Shown piece by piece: positions 1-11,075 of a DNA stretch of 64,000 nt (positions are counted from its first letter, which is position 1; each line of letters starts with the position of its first letter). This DNA is from Mesorhizobium huakuii (lineage in GTDB: Bacteria; Pseudomonadota; Alphaproteobacteria; Rhizobiales; Rhizobiaceae): the NCBI RefSeq assembly GCF_014189455.1, contig NZ_CP050296.1, positions 124,001-188,000 on the forward strand. The letters run 5' to 3'. The notes beneath the pieces were generated by a model, which did no database searches, was not told where the DNA came from, and was given only the letters and a program-made list of their open reading frames with translations. Made by a program: the position numbers and the translations under genes.

Positions 1-835
1 CGCAGAAGCCGCCAGCCGTCAGCACGTTGATGCAGGACTGGTTCTCGTCGACCACCTCGAAACGATAGCCGTCGACATCGTCGCCCGCGATCTTCACGCG
101 CTGGCGGTAATCGTTCATGTCGCCGCAGATCGCCCAGCGCTTGTCGGCGGCGTGATCCGCACCGAAACGCTCCTCGATGATCCGGCGTACCGCTAGCGCC
201 TCCGCCATGCGCACCGGCATCGTCGCCTCGCGCCCATCGAGCCCGTTGCGTGGCGAGCCCATCGACTTGAAATGCACGAGATAGAGCGTCAGCGGCACGC
301 CACCGACGGTGAGGTCGACTTCCAGGCAGTCGCGCCGGAAAATGCGTTCATTGGCCTGGTTGCCGAGCGCCGCCAGTTCCGGCGTGTGCAGCCCGAACTG
401 CTCGTAGGTGACGTAGGCGTGGCTGGTCATGCGCACGAATTCGATCGGCTGGCCCTGCGCGGTCTCGTTGCGCATCATCACGGCGACGTCGATGCCGCGC
501 GAATCATTGCCGGACGTGGTGTATTTCTGGCGATAGCCCTGCCCCACCATCTTGAACAGATAGCCATATTCGAAGGCCTTCAGCGCCTCGATATTGTCGA
601 CCTCCTGCATGCAAATGATGTCGGCCCGGGTGGCGGCGATGGCCAGCGCCGTCAGCTGGCGCGTGTCGTCGGATTGGGCGATGGCGCGGGCCTGCTCCAG
701 CATCTTGTATTCGGCCTCGCTCTGGATATCGAAGAGCGCCAGCGTCCGGTCTTCGTTGAGCTGATTGCGATAGCCGGAAAAATCGAACCTGTTCATCAGG
801 TTCTCGACATTGAAGGTGGCAAGGCGCAGCGACAT
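1..835 (-). CDS. Endonuclease/exonuclease/phosphatase family protein, 3' end cut by window
   Basis: The reading frame opens at the ATG at 833-835 on the minus strand and runs off the left edge, so about 278 N-terminal residues are visible and the C-terminus is missing. The start reads MSLRLATFNVENL, the usual opening of the EEP (exonuclease-endonuclease-phosphatase) fold, with the metal-site Asn at residue 9. ICMQEVDN follows, with the metal-binding Glu near residue 78, and a later CGDMND strand carries the Asp/Asn pair. These enzymes cleave phosphodiester bonds in nucleic acids or small phosphoesters using Mg2+. The exact substrate cannot be told from sequence. No signal peptide is apparent. 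It is divergent from the BA14K gene that follows. Confidence in the fold is high and in the substrate low. Confidence 0.85.
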   Translation of the reverse strand, partial: MSLRLATFNVENLMNRFDFSGYRNQLNEDRTLALFDIQSEAEYKMLEQARAIAQSDDTRQLTALAIAATRADIICMQEVDNIEALKAFEYGYLFKMVGQGYRQKYTTSGNDSRGIDVAVMMRNETAQGQPIEFVRMTSHAYVTYEQFGLHTPELAALGNQANERIFRRDCLEVDLTVGGVPLTLYLVHFKSMGSPRNGLDGREATMPVRMAEALAVRRIIEERFGADHAADKRWAICGDMNDYRQRVKIAGDDVDGYRFEVVDENQSCINVLTAGGFC

Positions 836-1024
836 GCCCCGACCTTTGCCTCCAAGTGCCGGAGAAAACAAGATCGCAGGACCACAAGCCAAGATCGCTT
901 GGCCCTGGAGGCATTCGCGCCATGGTTGATGGAACCTTTCCGTTCATCCGCCGTTCAGACGCAAGGATCCACAGTAGGCCCATTCCCAGGGTAGGCGTGG
1001 GGCCTGTATCTTTTGGAGAGTGCA

Positions 1025-1612
1025 ATGAATTCGCTCTTTTCTTCCACCATCAAGTCCGGGCTGATTGCGCTCGGCATTGTCTCCGGCATCACGGCACCGT
1101 CCGCTGCCGGACCGATCCTGCAGCCGGACCTGTCGATTCCGACCAGCACTGCGGCGCCGACGATCACTCCGGTTCGCGAGGAATGGGCCGGCGGCAACAA
1201 CCGGGACTTCAACAACGACTGGAGATGGCGCCGTCATGACGGCGGTCGCAATTGGAACCGCGGCAATTGGGACCGTGGCAACTGGAACCGCGGCAATTGG
1301 GACCGTGGCAACTGGAACGGCGGAGACGACTGGCGCTGGCGCCATGGCCGCCGTCACTATCACGGCGGCTATGATGATGGCGCAGCCGCAATCCTGGGCC
1401 TTGGCCTGGGGCTCGGGCTTGGCAGCATGTACAACAACTACAACAGCTACGACTACTATGCGCCACCGCCGCGCCGCCACTATCGCGCCGGGCGGCTTTC
1501 CAACGCCCATGTGCAGTGGTGCTATAGCCGGTACCGGTCGTATCGGGCCTGGGACAACACGTTCCAGCCCTATGGCGGCCCGCGCCAGCAATGCTGGTCG
1601 CCCTATAGCTGA
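1025..1612 (+). CDS. BA14K family secreted protein with Asn/Trp/Arg/Gly repeats
   Basis: This is a 195-residue protein. The ATG at 1025 follows a GGAGAG ribosome site at 1015-1020; an upstream TTG at 1013 would overlap that site. It has a hydrophobic N-terminal signal (about residues 8-30), then a low-complexity segment rich in NW, RG and DR caused by a 30-bp tandem repeat in the DNA (1262-1321), then a glycine/leucine stretch that may be a membrane segment. The C-terminal BA14K core is [20 protein letters not shown], with the two cysteines about 35 residues apart. BA14K proteins are small immunoreactive exported proteins of Brucella and rhizobia whose molecular role is not settled. It is monocistronic and ends at a bidirectional terminator shared with ilvC. 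Confidence 0.85.
   Translation: MNSLFSSTIKSGLIALGIVSGITAPSAAGPILQPDLSIPTSTAAPTITPVREEWAGGNNRDFNNDWRWRRHDGGRNWNRGNWDRGNWNRGNWDRGNWNGGDDWRWRHGRRHYHGGYDDGAAAILGLGLGLGLGSMYNNYNSYDYYAPPPRRHYRAGRLSNAHVQWCYSRYRSYRAWDNTFQPYGGPRQQCWSPYS
1262..1321 (+). repeat. 30-bp tandem repeat, two copies, inside BA14K gene
   Basis: Two adjacent 30-bp units (1262-1291 and 1292-1321) differ by one base near the end of the second, and a partial unit precedes them at 1250-1261. The unit length is a multiple of three, so copy-number change would add or remove ten residues of the NW/RG region without shifting the frame. Confidence 0.85.
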
Positions 1613-1644
1613 GCTGTAGGCAAGACCGAACAAGGTAAAATGAA

Positions 1645-1666
1645 AACGGCGCCTCGCGGCGCCGTT
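1645..1666. terminator. Bidirectional rho-independent terminator between BA14K gene and ilvC
   Basis: A 9-bp GC-rich perfect stem (AACGGCGCC / GGCGCCGTT) with loop TCGC lies between convergent genes. It has a T-rich tail on the plus side (CTTATT) and, read on the minus strand, TTCATTTT after the stem. It can end transcripts from both sides. Confidence 0.75.
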
Positions 1667-1688
1667 CTTATTGTCGGGCGTGGATCGC

Positions 1689-3401
<1,713 letters not shown>

Positions 3402-3449
3402 GCTCTGTTCCCGTTTGAAGGTCGAGGCTGCGGATCACCCAACAGCCGT

Positions 3450-3464
3450 ACCGTACGTTACGGT
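3450..3464. promoter_or_regulatory. Candidate TetR operator palindrome
   Basis: The perfect inverted repeat ACCGTA-CGT-TACGGT lies 49 bp upstream of the TetR-type start codon, where promoter elements are expected. TetR repressors normally bind such palindromes in their own promoter. The assignment is inferred from position only. Confidence 0.5.
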
Positions 3465-3565
3465 TCGGCATATTGCGCAATCCAATAATCGACGCAAGAG
3501 GGAAAGTAGAAATATTCGCCTGCAAACGGCTGCGGTGCGCAATGGCCGCTCGGTGCTGGCCAGCC

Positions 3566-4024
3566 TCAATCGCCGGCAGGCGGATGGCGCAGCCGGCCAA
3601 GCAGTACCGACACCGTGTTCAGCTCGTCCGGCGAGAGCCTCGCGCCAACCAGTTCGGCGATCGACCGTCCGTAGACGGCCCACATCCGGCGGCGCGTCTC
3701 GCGCCCCTTGGCCGTGATGCGGATCGTTTGCCCGCGACCGTCGTCGGCCACCGGCAGCTTCTCCACCAGCCCGTCGGCCTCGAGCCGGGCCAGCAAGCGC
3801 GAGATGTTGTACTGCGCAAACAGGGTCCGCTCGATCAGTTGGAACGGCCGCAAGCCGCCCTCGCCCGCCTCGGCGAGTTCATGCAGCACATCGTACCAGG
3901 CGAGCGGCGGCAGGCCACCCTCCTTCAGCGCGTCTTCGGCACTCTCCACCAGTTGGCGCGACACGCGCATCAGGCGAGCCCAGGCCTTGACGGCTTCCGG
4001 CGAAGGCGTGGCTCTCTCGGTCAT
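3566..4024 (-). CDS. MarR family transcriptional regulator
   Basis: This 152-residue winged-helix protein has the MarR layout: N-terminal dimer helix (residues 10-35), then LPPLAWYDVLHELAEAGEG, the recognition region QYNISRLLARLEADGLVEK (about 89-107), and the wing DGRGQTIRITAKG. The regulator is divergent from the Rieske ferredoxin/GST operon. The 100-bp gap between them contains several palindromes (4049-4101), so it probably represses that operon and itself until a small aromatic or electrophilic ligand binds. The ligand is not known. Confidence 0.88.
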   Translation of the reverse strand: MTERATPSPEAVKAWARLMRVSRQLVESAEDALKEGGLPPLAWYDVLHELAEAGEGGLRPFQLIERTLFAQYNISRLLARLEADGLVEKLPVADDGRGQTIRITAKGRETRRRMWAVYGRSIAELVGARLSPDELNTVSVLLGRLRHPPAGD

Positions 4025-4077
4025 GACCTACCCTAGGCGATAGATGCAGATGCATCAAGCTTGACGATCAATGCACA

Positions 4078-4095
4078 TGCATCTATATAGATGCA
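4078..4095. promoter_or_regulatory. Candidate MarR operator, 18-bp perfect palindrome
   Basis: TGCATCTATATAGATGCA is a perfect 18-bp palindrome, midway between the divergent MarR and Rieske genes. Two smaller related palindromes flank it: GATGCATC at 4049-4056 and TGCAATTGCA at 4092-4101. The repeated GATGCA half-sites suggest cooperative binding by the adjacent MarR protein. Confidence 0.6.
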
Positions 4096-4124
4096 ATTGC
4101 ATTGAATATCGGAAGGCAAATCCC

Positions 4125-4430
4125 ATGAAGCACGAAATCTGCAAGGTTGCCGACATCCCCCAAACGGGCAGCTTGATTGCTCCGTTCTTCGGCCGGGAGG
4201 TCCATGTCTGGCGCAGCGGCGAACGCATCCGCGCCGCCGCCAATGTCTGTCTGCATTTCGGTGGACCGCTCGACTGCAGGGATGGCAGACTTGTCTGCCA
4301 GTGGCACGGCGCCGCCTTCGACATGGCATCGGGCGATCGCCTCGACGGTCCCGCGCCAAAGAATTCCCGCCTGATGTTTCTGTCGACGCGCGTCGAGAAT
4401 GACGCGTTGAACTATGTCTGGGGAGAGTGA
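4125..4430 (+). CDS. Rieske [2Fe-2S] ferredoxin-type protein
   Basis: This 101-residue single-domain protein starts at the ATG at 4125, with GGAAGG upstream. The two cluster-binding motifs are complete: C42-L-H44 followed by CQWH with C58 and H61. The spacing fits the Rieske ferredoxins that feed electrons to oxygenases and related enzymes, rather than a membrane-bound bc1 Rieske subunit, as there is no N-terminal membrane helix. Its stop codon lies one base before the downstream GST start, so the two are co-translated. A FAD monooxygenase lies convergently next to them, but no terminal oxygenase is present here. Confidence 0.88.
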   Translation: MKHEICKVADIPQTGSLIAPFFGREVHVWRSGERIRAAANVCLHFGGPLDCRDGRLVCQWHGAAFDMASGDRLDGPAPKNSRLMFLSTRVENDALNYVWGE

Positions 4431-4431
4431 G

Positions 4432-5163
4432 ATGACCGACAAGCTCATCCTCGTCAGCCACCCTCTCTGCCCCTACGTCCAGCGCGCCGCGATCTCACTG
4501 ACCGAGAAAGGCGTGCCGTTCGAGCGTGTCGACATCGAACTCGCCAACAAGCCGGGCTGGTTCAAGGCGATCTCGCCGCTCGGCAAGGTGCCGCTGCTGC
4601 GCGTGCGGCAAAGTGGCGAGGAAACGACGATCTTCGAATCCGCGGTCATCCTCGAATTCCTCGAGGAGACACAGGCCAATCCGCTTCACCCGGCCGACCC
4701 CTATGCACGTGCCCGGCACCGCGCCTGGATCGAGTTCGGCTCGGCCACCCTCAACGCCATCGGCCGGTTCTATTCAGCGCCGACCGAGGCCGGCTTCCTC
4801 GCCGAGTCCCGCGGGCTGGTGGGCATGTTTGATCGCCTTGAGGCCGAACTGGCGGACGGCACCGGCCGGATTGGCCCATGGTTCGCCGGCAACCGCTTCT
4901 CGCTCGTCGATGCGGTCTATGGGCCTGTCTTCAGATATCTCGATGCTTTCGACCGGATCGGCGATTTCGGCACCCTGGACGGCAAGCCGCTTGTCCAGGC
5001 CTGGCGAAAAGCGTTGCGTGATCGTCCGTCGATCAGGGATGCCGTGGCACCAGATTATCCACAGCGTCTGCATGCCTTCCTGCAAGCGAAGGGATCATTT
5101 CTGTCGAAACTCATCCACCGGAACGATCCGGCCATCGCGCTTCCGTCAATCCTGCCCGCCTGA
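4432..5163 (+). CDS. Glutathione S-transferase family protein
   Basis: This 243-residue protein starts at the ATG at 4432, after GGGAGAG. The N-terminal thioredoxin-like domain (1-80) has SHPLCPYVQRA with a Cys13 catalytic-type residue, the cis-proline segment GKVPLL, and the glutathione-binding FESAVILEFLEE. The C-terminal helical domain (about 90-215) contains the GST N-capping region NRFSLVDAVYGP. A Cys rather than Ser or Tyr at the active site suggests a beta/omega-like enzyme acting on disulfides, dehydroascorbate or chlorinated aromatics. It forms an operon with the Rieske gene. The 3' end overlaps by 53 bp the repaired end of the convergent FAD monooxygenase. Confidence 0.88.
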   Translation: MTDKLILVSHPLCPYVQRAAISLTEKGVPFERVDIELANKPGWFKAISPLGKVPLLRVRQSGEETTIFESAVILEFLEETQANPLHPADPYARARHRAWIEFGSATLNAIGRFYSAPTEAGFLAESRGLVGMFDRLEAELADGTGRIGPWFAGNRFSLVDAVYGPVFRYLDAFDRIGDFGTLDGKPLVQAWRKALRDRPSIRDAVAPDYPQRLHAFLQAKGSFLSKLIHRNDPAIALPSILPA

Positions 5164-6375
5164 ACGGATCGATCACAGTACCTGCGACCATCGACGCCAG
5201 AAACTGCGGGGCCGGCGGGATCTTTGCGATGGTCGCCACCAGCCTGTCGCGGATGAAGGGCAGTGCCGCGAATCCGACTGGTAGAACGGCGTGAACGCCA
5301 GCGACAGCGCCTGGAAGACACGCACGTGCCAGCGCCGCGCCCGGGCATAGGCTTCGAGCGCTGCCTCGATGCTCTGCGTGCGCGCCAGCGCATGGCCGAG
5401 CGCCGCCGCGTCGAGCAGCGCCATGTTGGCCCCTTGCCCAAGCTGCGGGCTGGTCGAATGCGCGGCATCGCCGATGACGGCCAACCTGCGGCCGGCGGGA
5501 AACTTCATCGTGTGGTGGCCGTAGCGGGCCAGCGACAGCTGGTCGAAACTGTCGATCTGGCGGGTGAACGCCTCGCTTTGCGGCCACAGCCGCACCACCC
5601 TCTCCTTCCAGGCGTCGATGCCGACAGCGCGCACCGCGTCTGCATCATCAGGCTTCAAGCTCCAGAAGAAGGCCGCCATCTTTTCGGCACCGAGTTCTGG
5701 CCGGCCGATCGGCAGCACGCCGATCATCACGCTGGCCTTATCGTAGCGCTGCAAGAGCGCGTGCTCGTCAAAGCCTTCGCCACGCCAGCCGAGCGACGCC
5801 CAGAAGGCACCATAGGTCAGAGGGCGCGGCGCGCCCGCAGCGCCAACGCATTGCCGTAGTTTCGAGCGCGAACCGCTGGCGTCGACGACCAGATCGAACG
5901 GCCCTGCCTTTCGTCCCTTGCCACAGATCAGCGTCGCCCGTTCGCCGGCCTCCACCGTCTCGATCTCGACACCGGTTTCGATGGTGATCGCCTCACGCCG
6001 GGCGGCGCGAAAGAGCACGCCGAACAGCGCTGCTCGGTGCACCGCCAGGCCGAAACGGCGGCCGCGCTGGGCATCGTAGCGGACGTCGAGCACCGTGCGC
6101 CCGGTCGAGGCATCGGCGCCATGCAGCCGATCGATGCGGGCGCCGAGCGCCAGTATGTCGTCGAGCAGGCCGAGATCGGCCAGAACCGTCAGGCCGGTCG
6201 GCTGCAGGATCAGCCCGGAGCCGACCGGCTTCGGCTCCTCGAAGCGCTCGAAGATGGTGACCCTGTGCCCGGCACGCTTGAGGTAGAGCGCCATGGCCAG
6301 CCCGGCCGGACCGGCGCCTGCAATTGCAATGTCGTAGGAAATGCCGATGCCCCCAAGCCGAACTGGCCGGGACAA
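5111..6375 (-). CDS. FAD-dependent aromatic-ring monooxygenase family protein (C-terminal frameshift)
   Basis: The protein belongs to the PHBH-like FAD monooxygenases: the Rossmann motif AGAGPAGLAMALYLKRAG lies near residue 18 and GDAAHSTSPQLGQGANMAL near residue 300 binds FAD and closes the fold. The uninterrupted frame stops at 5173. One extra base near 5264-5272 (SDSRHC becoming SDSAAL) restores LPFIRDRLVATIAKIPPAP and moves the stop to 5111, giving about 421 residues, normal for the family. The start is a TTG at 6375 with GAAGGA upstream and no better ATG. It lies downstream of the HxlR gene on the same strand. The substrate is unknown. Confidence 0.8.
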
Positions 6376-6428
6376 TCCTTCAGCCGCCTGATGAAATCAA
6401 GCCACCGCGCCGAACGCTGCCGGGCTGC

Positions 6429-6839
6429 TTAAGCCTGTGTTGCGTCGAAACCGGAACGTGCCTCGCGCACGGCATCGTGGTTGAGTTCTGCCCATTGCAG
6501 CAGATGCTGCAGGGCACCGAACATCGAGCGTCCGAGATCAGTCAGACTGTATTCGACGCTGGGCGGCTTGGTCGGGAACACTTCGCGATGCACATAGCCG
6601 TCGCGCTGCAGATCGTAGAGCGTCTGGGTCAGCATGCGTTGCGAGATGTCGGGAACCAGCCGCCGCAATTCGCCGAAGCGATAGGGCTGTTCTGCCAGCG
6701 CCGCCATCAACAGCGAACTCCATTTGCCATTGAGCCCCTGGATGACCTCACGGACGGGGCAATCTGCAAGGTTTCCGCCGCCGGTCATGGCCTTGTAGAC
6801 GTCGAGTTTGGATCTCAGATTGACGATCCGGCTGTCCAT
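6429..6839 (-). CDS. HxlR (DUF24) family transcriptional regulator
   Basis: This 136-residue winged-helix regulator has the conserved early cysteine in LADCPVREVIQGLNGKW (Cys27) followed by the MarR-like DNA-binding core YRFGELRRLVPDISQRMLTQTLYDLQRDGYV. In several members (YodB, HypR, QorR) that cysteine senses quinones, disulfide stress or other electrophiles. Its divergent neighbour is a QorB-like quinone reductase, matching the known QorR-qor2 arrangement of Corynebacterium and ytfH-ytfG of E. coli. I infer that it represses both itself and the reductase. A symmetrical site lies between the two genes at 6917-6933. Confidence 0.9.
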   Translation of the reverse strand: MDSRIVNLRSKLDVYKAMTGGGNLADCPVREVIQGLNGKWSSLLMAALAEQPYRFGELRRLVPDISQRMLTQTLYDLQRDGYVHREVFPTKPPSVEYSLTDLGRSMFGALQHLLQWAELNHDAVREARSGFDATQA

Positions 6840-6916
6840 GGCTGGTTCCCTGCGTGTGCCTACCTCCCGAAAAACTGCCTTCTTTACGGCACCGGGTCAA
6901 TTCCTATTTTAGTGCT

Positions 6917-6933
6917 GGTCTCTTTTTGAGACC
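6917..6933. promoter_or_regulatory. Candidate HxlR operator
   Basis: The inverted repeat GGTCTC-TTTTT-GAGACC is flanked by TAGT on one side and ACTA on the other, and lies in the divergent promoter region between the HxlR and QorB-like genes. The sequence is also compatible with a small hairpin, but its location before both starts favours an operator. Confidence 0.5.
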
Positions 6934-6975
6934 ACTACCCAAACCGCCATGCTAGCGCAAAATCAGGATCTCCCC

Positions 6976-7869
6976 ATGACCGAAACCCTCCTTGTCACCG
7001 GCGCTTCCGGCCAGCTTGGCCGCGCCGTCATCCGCCATCTGCTGGACGCTCAGAAAGTCGCGCCGGCAAGCATCATCGCCACCACGCGCGACCCCGAAAA
7101 CCTCGCCGATCTGGCGGCACTTGGCGTCACCGTCCGGGCGGCCGACTTCAACGATCCGGCTTCGCTGGAGAAGGCGTTTGCTGGCGCCGACCGCGTGCTG
7201 ATCGTCTCGACCGGCGATCTCGATCTCAAGACCGGCAGGCGTCTGAAGCAGCATGAGGCGGCGGTGGCGGCTGCGAAGAAAGCAGGCGTTTCGCATCTGC
7301 TCTACACCTCGATGCCCAATCCGGAGCCGGTTTCGCCGGTGCTGTTCGCCGGCGACCACTACGGCACCGAGCAGGCGATCAAGGCGAGCGGCATCCCCTA
7401 CACCATCTTCCGCAATGGCTGGTATCAGGAGAACCTGTTCCTGGCGCTGCCGCACGCCATTGCATCCGGCAAGTGGTACTCCTCGGCCGGCGACGGCCGC
7501 ATCGCCCACGGCGCCCGCGACGACATGGCCGCTGCGATCGCGGCAGGCCTCGCATCCGGCACAAAGGAGAGCAATATCTACACGCTGACCGGCCCGCACG
7601 CCTATACCACGAGCGAGATCGCCACTCTGGTGACGGAAGTCACCGGCAAGCCGCTGGAGGTCATCCAGTTGCCGGATGAGGCGCTGACCGAAGGCGTCAA
7701 GGCGGCGGGCCTTCCGGAAGACTTCGCCCGCATCATCGTTTCTTTCGACGCCAACACGCGGTCCGGCCGCATCGCCATGGTGACGGACGCGGTCGAAACG
7801 CTTTCCGGCAGGAAGCCGCAGACGCTGAAGCAGTTCCTGGAAGCCAACAAGGCCGCCCTGGCTGGCTGA
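6976..7869 (+). CDS. QorB-like NAD(P)H:quinone oxidoreductase (NmrA/SDR family)
   Basis: This 297-residue atypical short-chain dehydrogenase starts at the ATG at 6976. The N-terminal cofactor motif VTGASGQLGRAVI occupies residues 7-19. YTSMPNPEPVSPVLFAGDHYGTE, FRNGWYQENLF and TLTGPHAYTTSEIATLV match the arrangement in E. coli QorB (YtfG), which reduces quinones with NADPH. The classical YxxxK pair is not conserved, as usual in NmrA-like proteins. It is divergent from an HxlR regulator, which supports a role in quinone or electrophile detoxification. Other NmrA-like functions cannot be excluded. Confidence 0.85.
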   Translation: MTETLLVTGASGQLGRAVIRHLLDAQKVAPASIIATTRDPENLADLAALGVTVRAADFNDPASLEKAFAGADRVLIVSTGDLDLKTGRRLKQHEAAVAAAKKAGVSHLLYTSMPNPEPVSPVLFAGDHYGTEQAIKASGIPYTIFRNGWYQENLFLALPHAIASGKWYSSAGDGRIAHGARDDMAAAIAAGLASGTKESNIYTLTGPHAYTTSEIATLVTEVTGKPLEVIQLPDEALTEGVKAAGLPEDFARIIVSFDANTRSGRIAMVTDAVETLSGRKPQTLKQFLEANKAALAG

Positions 7870-7903
7870 AAACTGCGCGGCGGCCGGTCTTCCTGCCGCC
7901 GCG

Positions 7904-8932
7904 CTATTTCTTGAGCAGGCCGAGCCGAACAAGGCTCTCGCCGGTGGCAGCCAGCGCGTCCTCGCGCGATCGCGGCGCCCAGCCGAGCACACGCACCGCC
8001 TTGGCGTTGGTGGCATTCTTGACCTTGCCCAGTTCCGTCACCAGTTGCGCGGCTTCCGCGTTGAACAATCCGACGATCCGCACCAGCCAATCGGGAAGCT
8101 CACGCGTCGTGACACGCGCCGCCGCATCGCCGAGCCGCGTTTTCACGGTCTGCGCGATTTCCCGCACGGTCATGAAATCGCCTGATACAGCCAGGAAGCG
8201 CTCGCCCTTGGCGGCCGGATCGGTCATGGCGCGCACATGCAGGTCGGCCACGTCGCGGGCATCGACGACGCCGAAGGACAGACGCGGCAGCCCCGGCATG
8301 GCGCCGTTCATCATGCGCTGGACAAATTCGGTGGAGGTCGAATGGTCGGAGCCGAGCACAGGTCCAAAAATGCCGACCGGATTGACGACCGCTAGTTCCA
8401 GCCTGCCGCCCTCGGCGGCGATGAAATCCCAGGCAGCGCGCTCGGCAAGCGTCTTCGACTTCACATAGGCGCTGACCTTGCCCTTAGGATCGGTCCAGCT
8501 CTCCTCGGTGAACGGCCCGGGCGGCATCTTGCCATAGCCGATGGCCGCGAAGGACGAGGTCAGCACGACGCGTTTGGCGCCAGCGTCCCGCGCCGCCCGC
8601 AGCACCCGCAATGCACCCTCACGCGCCGGGATGATCAGATCATCCTCATGCTTGGGCACGCCGGGCGGAAATGGCGAGGCGACATGGAGCACATAGTCAC
8701 AGCCGGCGACCGCTTGCGGCCAGCCGGCGTCGCTCATGAGGTCAGCGATGGCAAAGGAAAGCCTGTCGCCCGGCTCGGCGCCGCCGGCCTTGAGCATGGC
8801 CAGGACATCAGCCTCACGCTTGGCGGAGCGTACCGTCGTGCGCACGCGGTAGCCCGCCTTCAGCAGTTCGACAATACAATGGGCACCAAGGAAGCCCGAT
8901 CCGCCAGTGACAAGCACCAATTCGCCGCTCAC
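7904..8932 (-). CDS. SDR family oxidoreductase, dihydroflavonol-4-reductase-like
   Basis: This 342-residue extended SDR starts at a GTG at 8932 with a near-perfect AGGAGG five bases upstream. The nucleotide-binding motif VTGGSGFLGAHC is at residues 8-19, the catalytic serine lies in LTSSFAA (about 126), and the YVKSK pair is Tyr156/Lys160. The family includes dihydroflavonol reductase, cinnamoyl-CoA reductase and aldehyde reductases that reduce small carbonyls with NADPH. Bacterial substrates are rarely known. It converges with the QorB-like gene and lies upstream of nothing obviously related, so the role remains open. Confidence 0.85.
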   Translation of the reverse strand: MSGELVLVTGGSGFLGAHCIVELLKAGYRVRTTVRSAKREADVLAMLKAGGAEPGDRLSFAIADLMSDAGWPQAVAGCDYVLHVASPFPPGVPKHEDDLIIPAREGALRVLRAARDAGAKRVVLTSSFAAIGYGKMPPGPFTEESWTDPKGKVSAYVKSKTLAERAAWDFIAAEGGRLELAVVNPVGIFGPVLGSDHSTSTEFVQRMMNGAMPGLPRLSFGVVDARDVADLHVRAMTDPAAKGERFLAVSGDFMTVREIAQTVKTRLGDAAARVTTRELPDWLVRIVGLFNAEAAQLVTELGKVKNATNAKAVRVLGWAPRSREDALAATGESLVRLGLLKK

Positions 8933-8967
8933 GCCCGCCTCCTGTTAGGTCGAGGCGATCAAGCCGA

Positions 8968-10887
8968 TCAGATCGCCACCTGCGTGCCGATTTCTACCAC
9001 ACGCCCGGTCGGGATCTGGAAATATTCGGTCGCGTCCGCCGCCGTGCGTGCCAGGCCGATGAACAGCTTGTCCTGCCACACCGGCATGCCGGAATTAGGC
9101 GATGCCTTGAGCGAGCGCCGCGACAGGAAGAACGACGTCGTCATGATGTCGAACTTCCAGCCCTGCTTGCGGCAGATCGCCAGTGCGCGCGGGATGTTGG
9201 GCTGCTCCATGTAGCCGAAGGTCAGCGTCACCCGCATGAACAGCTCGTTGACCGTCTCCATCTTGACCCGCTCGCTGTCGGGCACCACCGGCTGCGGCGC
9301 GGTCACCACCGAAAGGATGACGTTCTGCTCATGCAGCACCTTGTAGTGCTTCAGGCTGTGCATCAGAGCGGTTGGCGCGCTGAGCGGATCGCTGGTCAGG
9401 AACACCGCGGTGCCGGACACCAGCTGAGGCTTCTTCTTCAGCAGATTGCCGGCGAGGAAATCGAGCGGGATCTCGTTGCGGCGAGTCTTGTCGAACAGAT
9501 AGCGGCTGCCGCGCACCCAGGTCCACATGCCCAGCACGATGGTGAAGGCCACCGCAAGCGAAGCCCAGCCGCCTTCGAACACCTTGACGATGTTGGACGC
9601 AAAGAAGCCGACGTCGATGAAGGCAAACAGTGCGGTCAGTGGGATCGCCACCATCAGCTTCCATTTCCAGATGCGGGTCATCACGACATAGAGCAGCACC
9701 GTCGTCACCAGCATGTTGCCGGTCACCGAGATGCCGTAAGCCGAGGCGAGCTTGCTGGACTCGCCAAAGCCGACCACCAGCATCATCACCACCAGCGCCA
9801 GCAACAGGTTGACACGCGGCATGTAGATCTGGCCGGACTGTCTTTCCGACGTGTGCAGGATTTCCAGCCGCGGCAGCATGTTGAGCTGCACCGCCTGCCT
9901 GGTCAGCGAGAAAGCGCCCGATATCACCGCCTGGCTGGCGATCACTGTTGCCGCCGTTGCCAGCACCACCATCGGAATCAGAGCCCAACCCTCGTTCATC
10001 TCGAAGAACGGATGGCCGACGATGCCATTCTTGGCCAGCACGAAGGCGCCCTGCCCGGCATAGTTGAGCAGCAGGCAGGGAAAAACGATCGCCAGCCAGG
10101 CAAGTACGATCGGCTTGCGGCCGAAATGACCGAGATCGGCATAGAGCGCTTCCGCACCGGTCACGGCGAGGAAGACAGCGCCGACCGTGACGAAGGCCAC
10201 GTCCGGCGAATGGATCAGGAAGGCGACGATATAGTGCGGGCTGATCGCCAGGAGGATTTCCGGATCGTTGATGATATGTTTCAGGCCGGAAAGGCCGATC
10301 GCCAGGAACCAGACCGCGGTCACCGGTCCAAACACCAATCCCACCCCACCCGTGCCAAAGCGCTGCACCGCGAACACCATGGCGAGGATGACCAGGGTGA
10401 GCGGCACCACATAAGGCTGGAAAGCAGGCGTGACGACGTTCATACCCTCGACCGCCGACAGCACCGAAATCGCCGGTGTGATGACCGCATCGCCGAAAAA
10501 CAGCGAGGCGCCGACGATACCGATACCCAAAATCACCGCTGAACGCTTCGGGAAACTGCCGCGTGCCAGCGCCATCAGCGACAGCACGCCGCCCTCGCCG
10601 CGATTGTCGGCGCGCAGCACGAACATGATGTATTTTATCGTAACCGTAATCGTCAGCGACCAGATGATCAGCGACAGCACACCGAGAATATCGCCGCGAT
10701 CAGCAACGGTGCCGTGAGACGACGCCACCAGCGCCTCGCGAAAGGCATAGATCGGGCTGGTGCCGATATCCCCATAGACCACGCCCAGCGCGCCCAGCAT
10801 CAGCACCTTGGTGCTATGCTGTTCGATTTCCGGATGGCTCGACTGTTCGACGGGTTCTGCCTCACTACCAGCATTGGCAAGGGCCAT
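8968..10887 (-). CDS. kup: Low-affinity potassium uptake transporter Kup (copy 1)
   Basis: This 639-residue KUP/HAK/KT-type K+:H+ symporter of the inner membrane starts at the ATG at 10887, with GGAG eight bases upstream; a GTG at 10896 would overlap that site. About twelve membrane helices fill residues 25-460. The first carries the family signature [22 protein letters not shown], and the pore region contains [17 protein letters not shown]. The hydrophilic C-terminal domain (about 480-639) is almost identical to that of the next gene, while the membrane part is clearly diverged. Two tandem kup genes on one strand, about 190 bp apart, probably arose by duplication. Confidence 0.95.
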   Translation of the reverse strand: MALANAGSEAEPVEQSSHPEIEQHSTKVLMLGALGVVYGDIGTSPIYAFREALVASSHGTVADRGDILGVLSLIIWSLTITVTIKYIMFVLRADNRGEGGVLSLMALARGSFPKRSAVILGIGIVGASLFFGDAVITPAISVLSAVEGMNVVTPAFQPYVVPLTLVILAMVFAVQRFGTGGVGLVFGPVTAVWFLAIGLSGLKHIINDPEILLAISPHYIVAFLIHSPDVAFVTVGAVFLAVTGAEALYADLGHFGRKPIVLAWLAIVFPCLLLNYAGQGAFVLAKNGIVGHPFFEMNEGWALIPMVVLATAATVIASQAVISGAFSLTRQAVQLNMLPRLEILHTSERQSGQIYMPRVNLLLALVVMMLVVGFGESSKLASAYGISVTGNMLVTTVLLYVVMTRIWKWKLMVAIPLTALFAFIDVGFFASNIVKVFEGGWASLAVAFTIVLGMWTWVRGSRYLFDKTRRNEIPLDFLAGNLLKKKPQLVSGTAVFLTSDPLSAPTALMHSLKHYKVLHEQNVILSVVTAPQPVVPDSERVKMETVNELFMRVTLTFGYMEQPNIPRALAICRKQGWKFDIMTTSFFLSRRSLKASPNSGMPVWQDKLFIGLARTAADATEYFQIPTGRVVEIGTQVAI

Positions 10888-11075
10888 GGACGACACTCCG
10901 ATAAGCGCGCGGTGCTCTACGCTTGCTGCAATGCAATATCAAGTGCCGTTGCGTGATGGCTCCCATGCTGCCAACGCTAGACTCTTGGGAAATGGCCTGT
11001 AAATCCAATGGTCGCGGGTTGAATTCGCGGCTGCGGGGGCATGGCGGGCGCCCAATAATACCTGCCGTATCTGCT

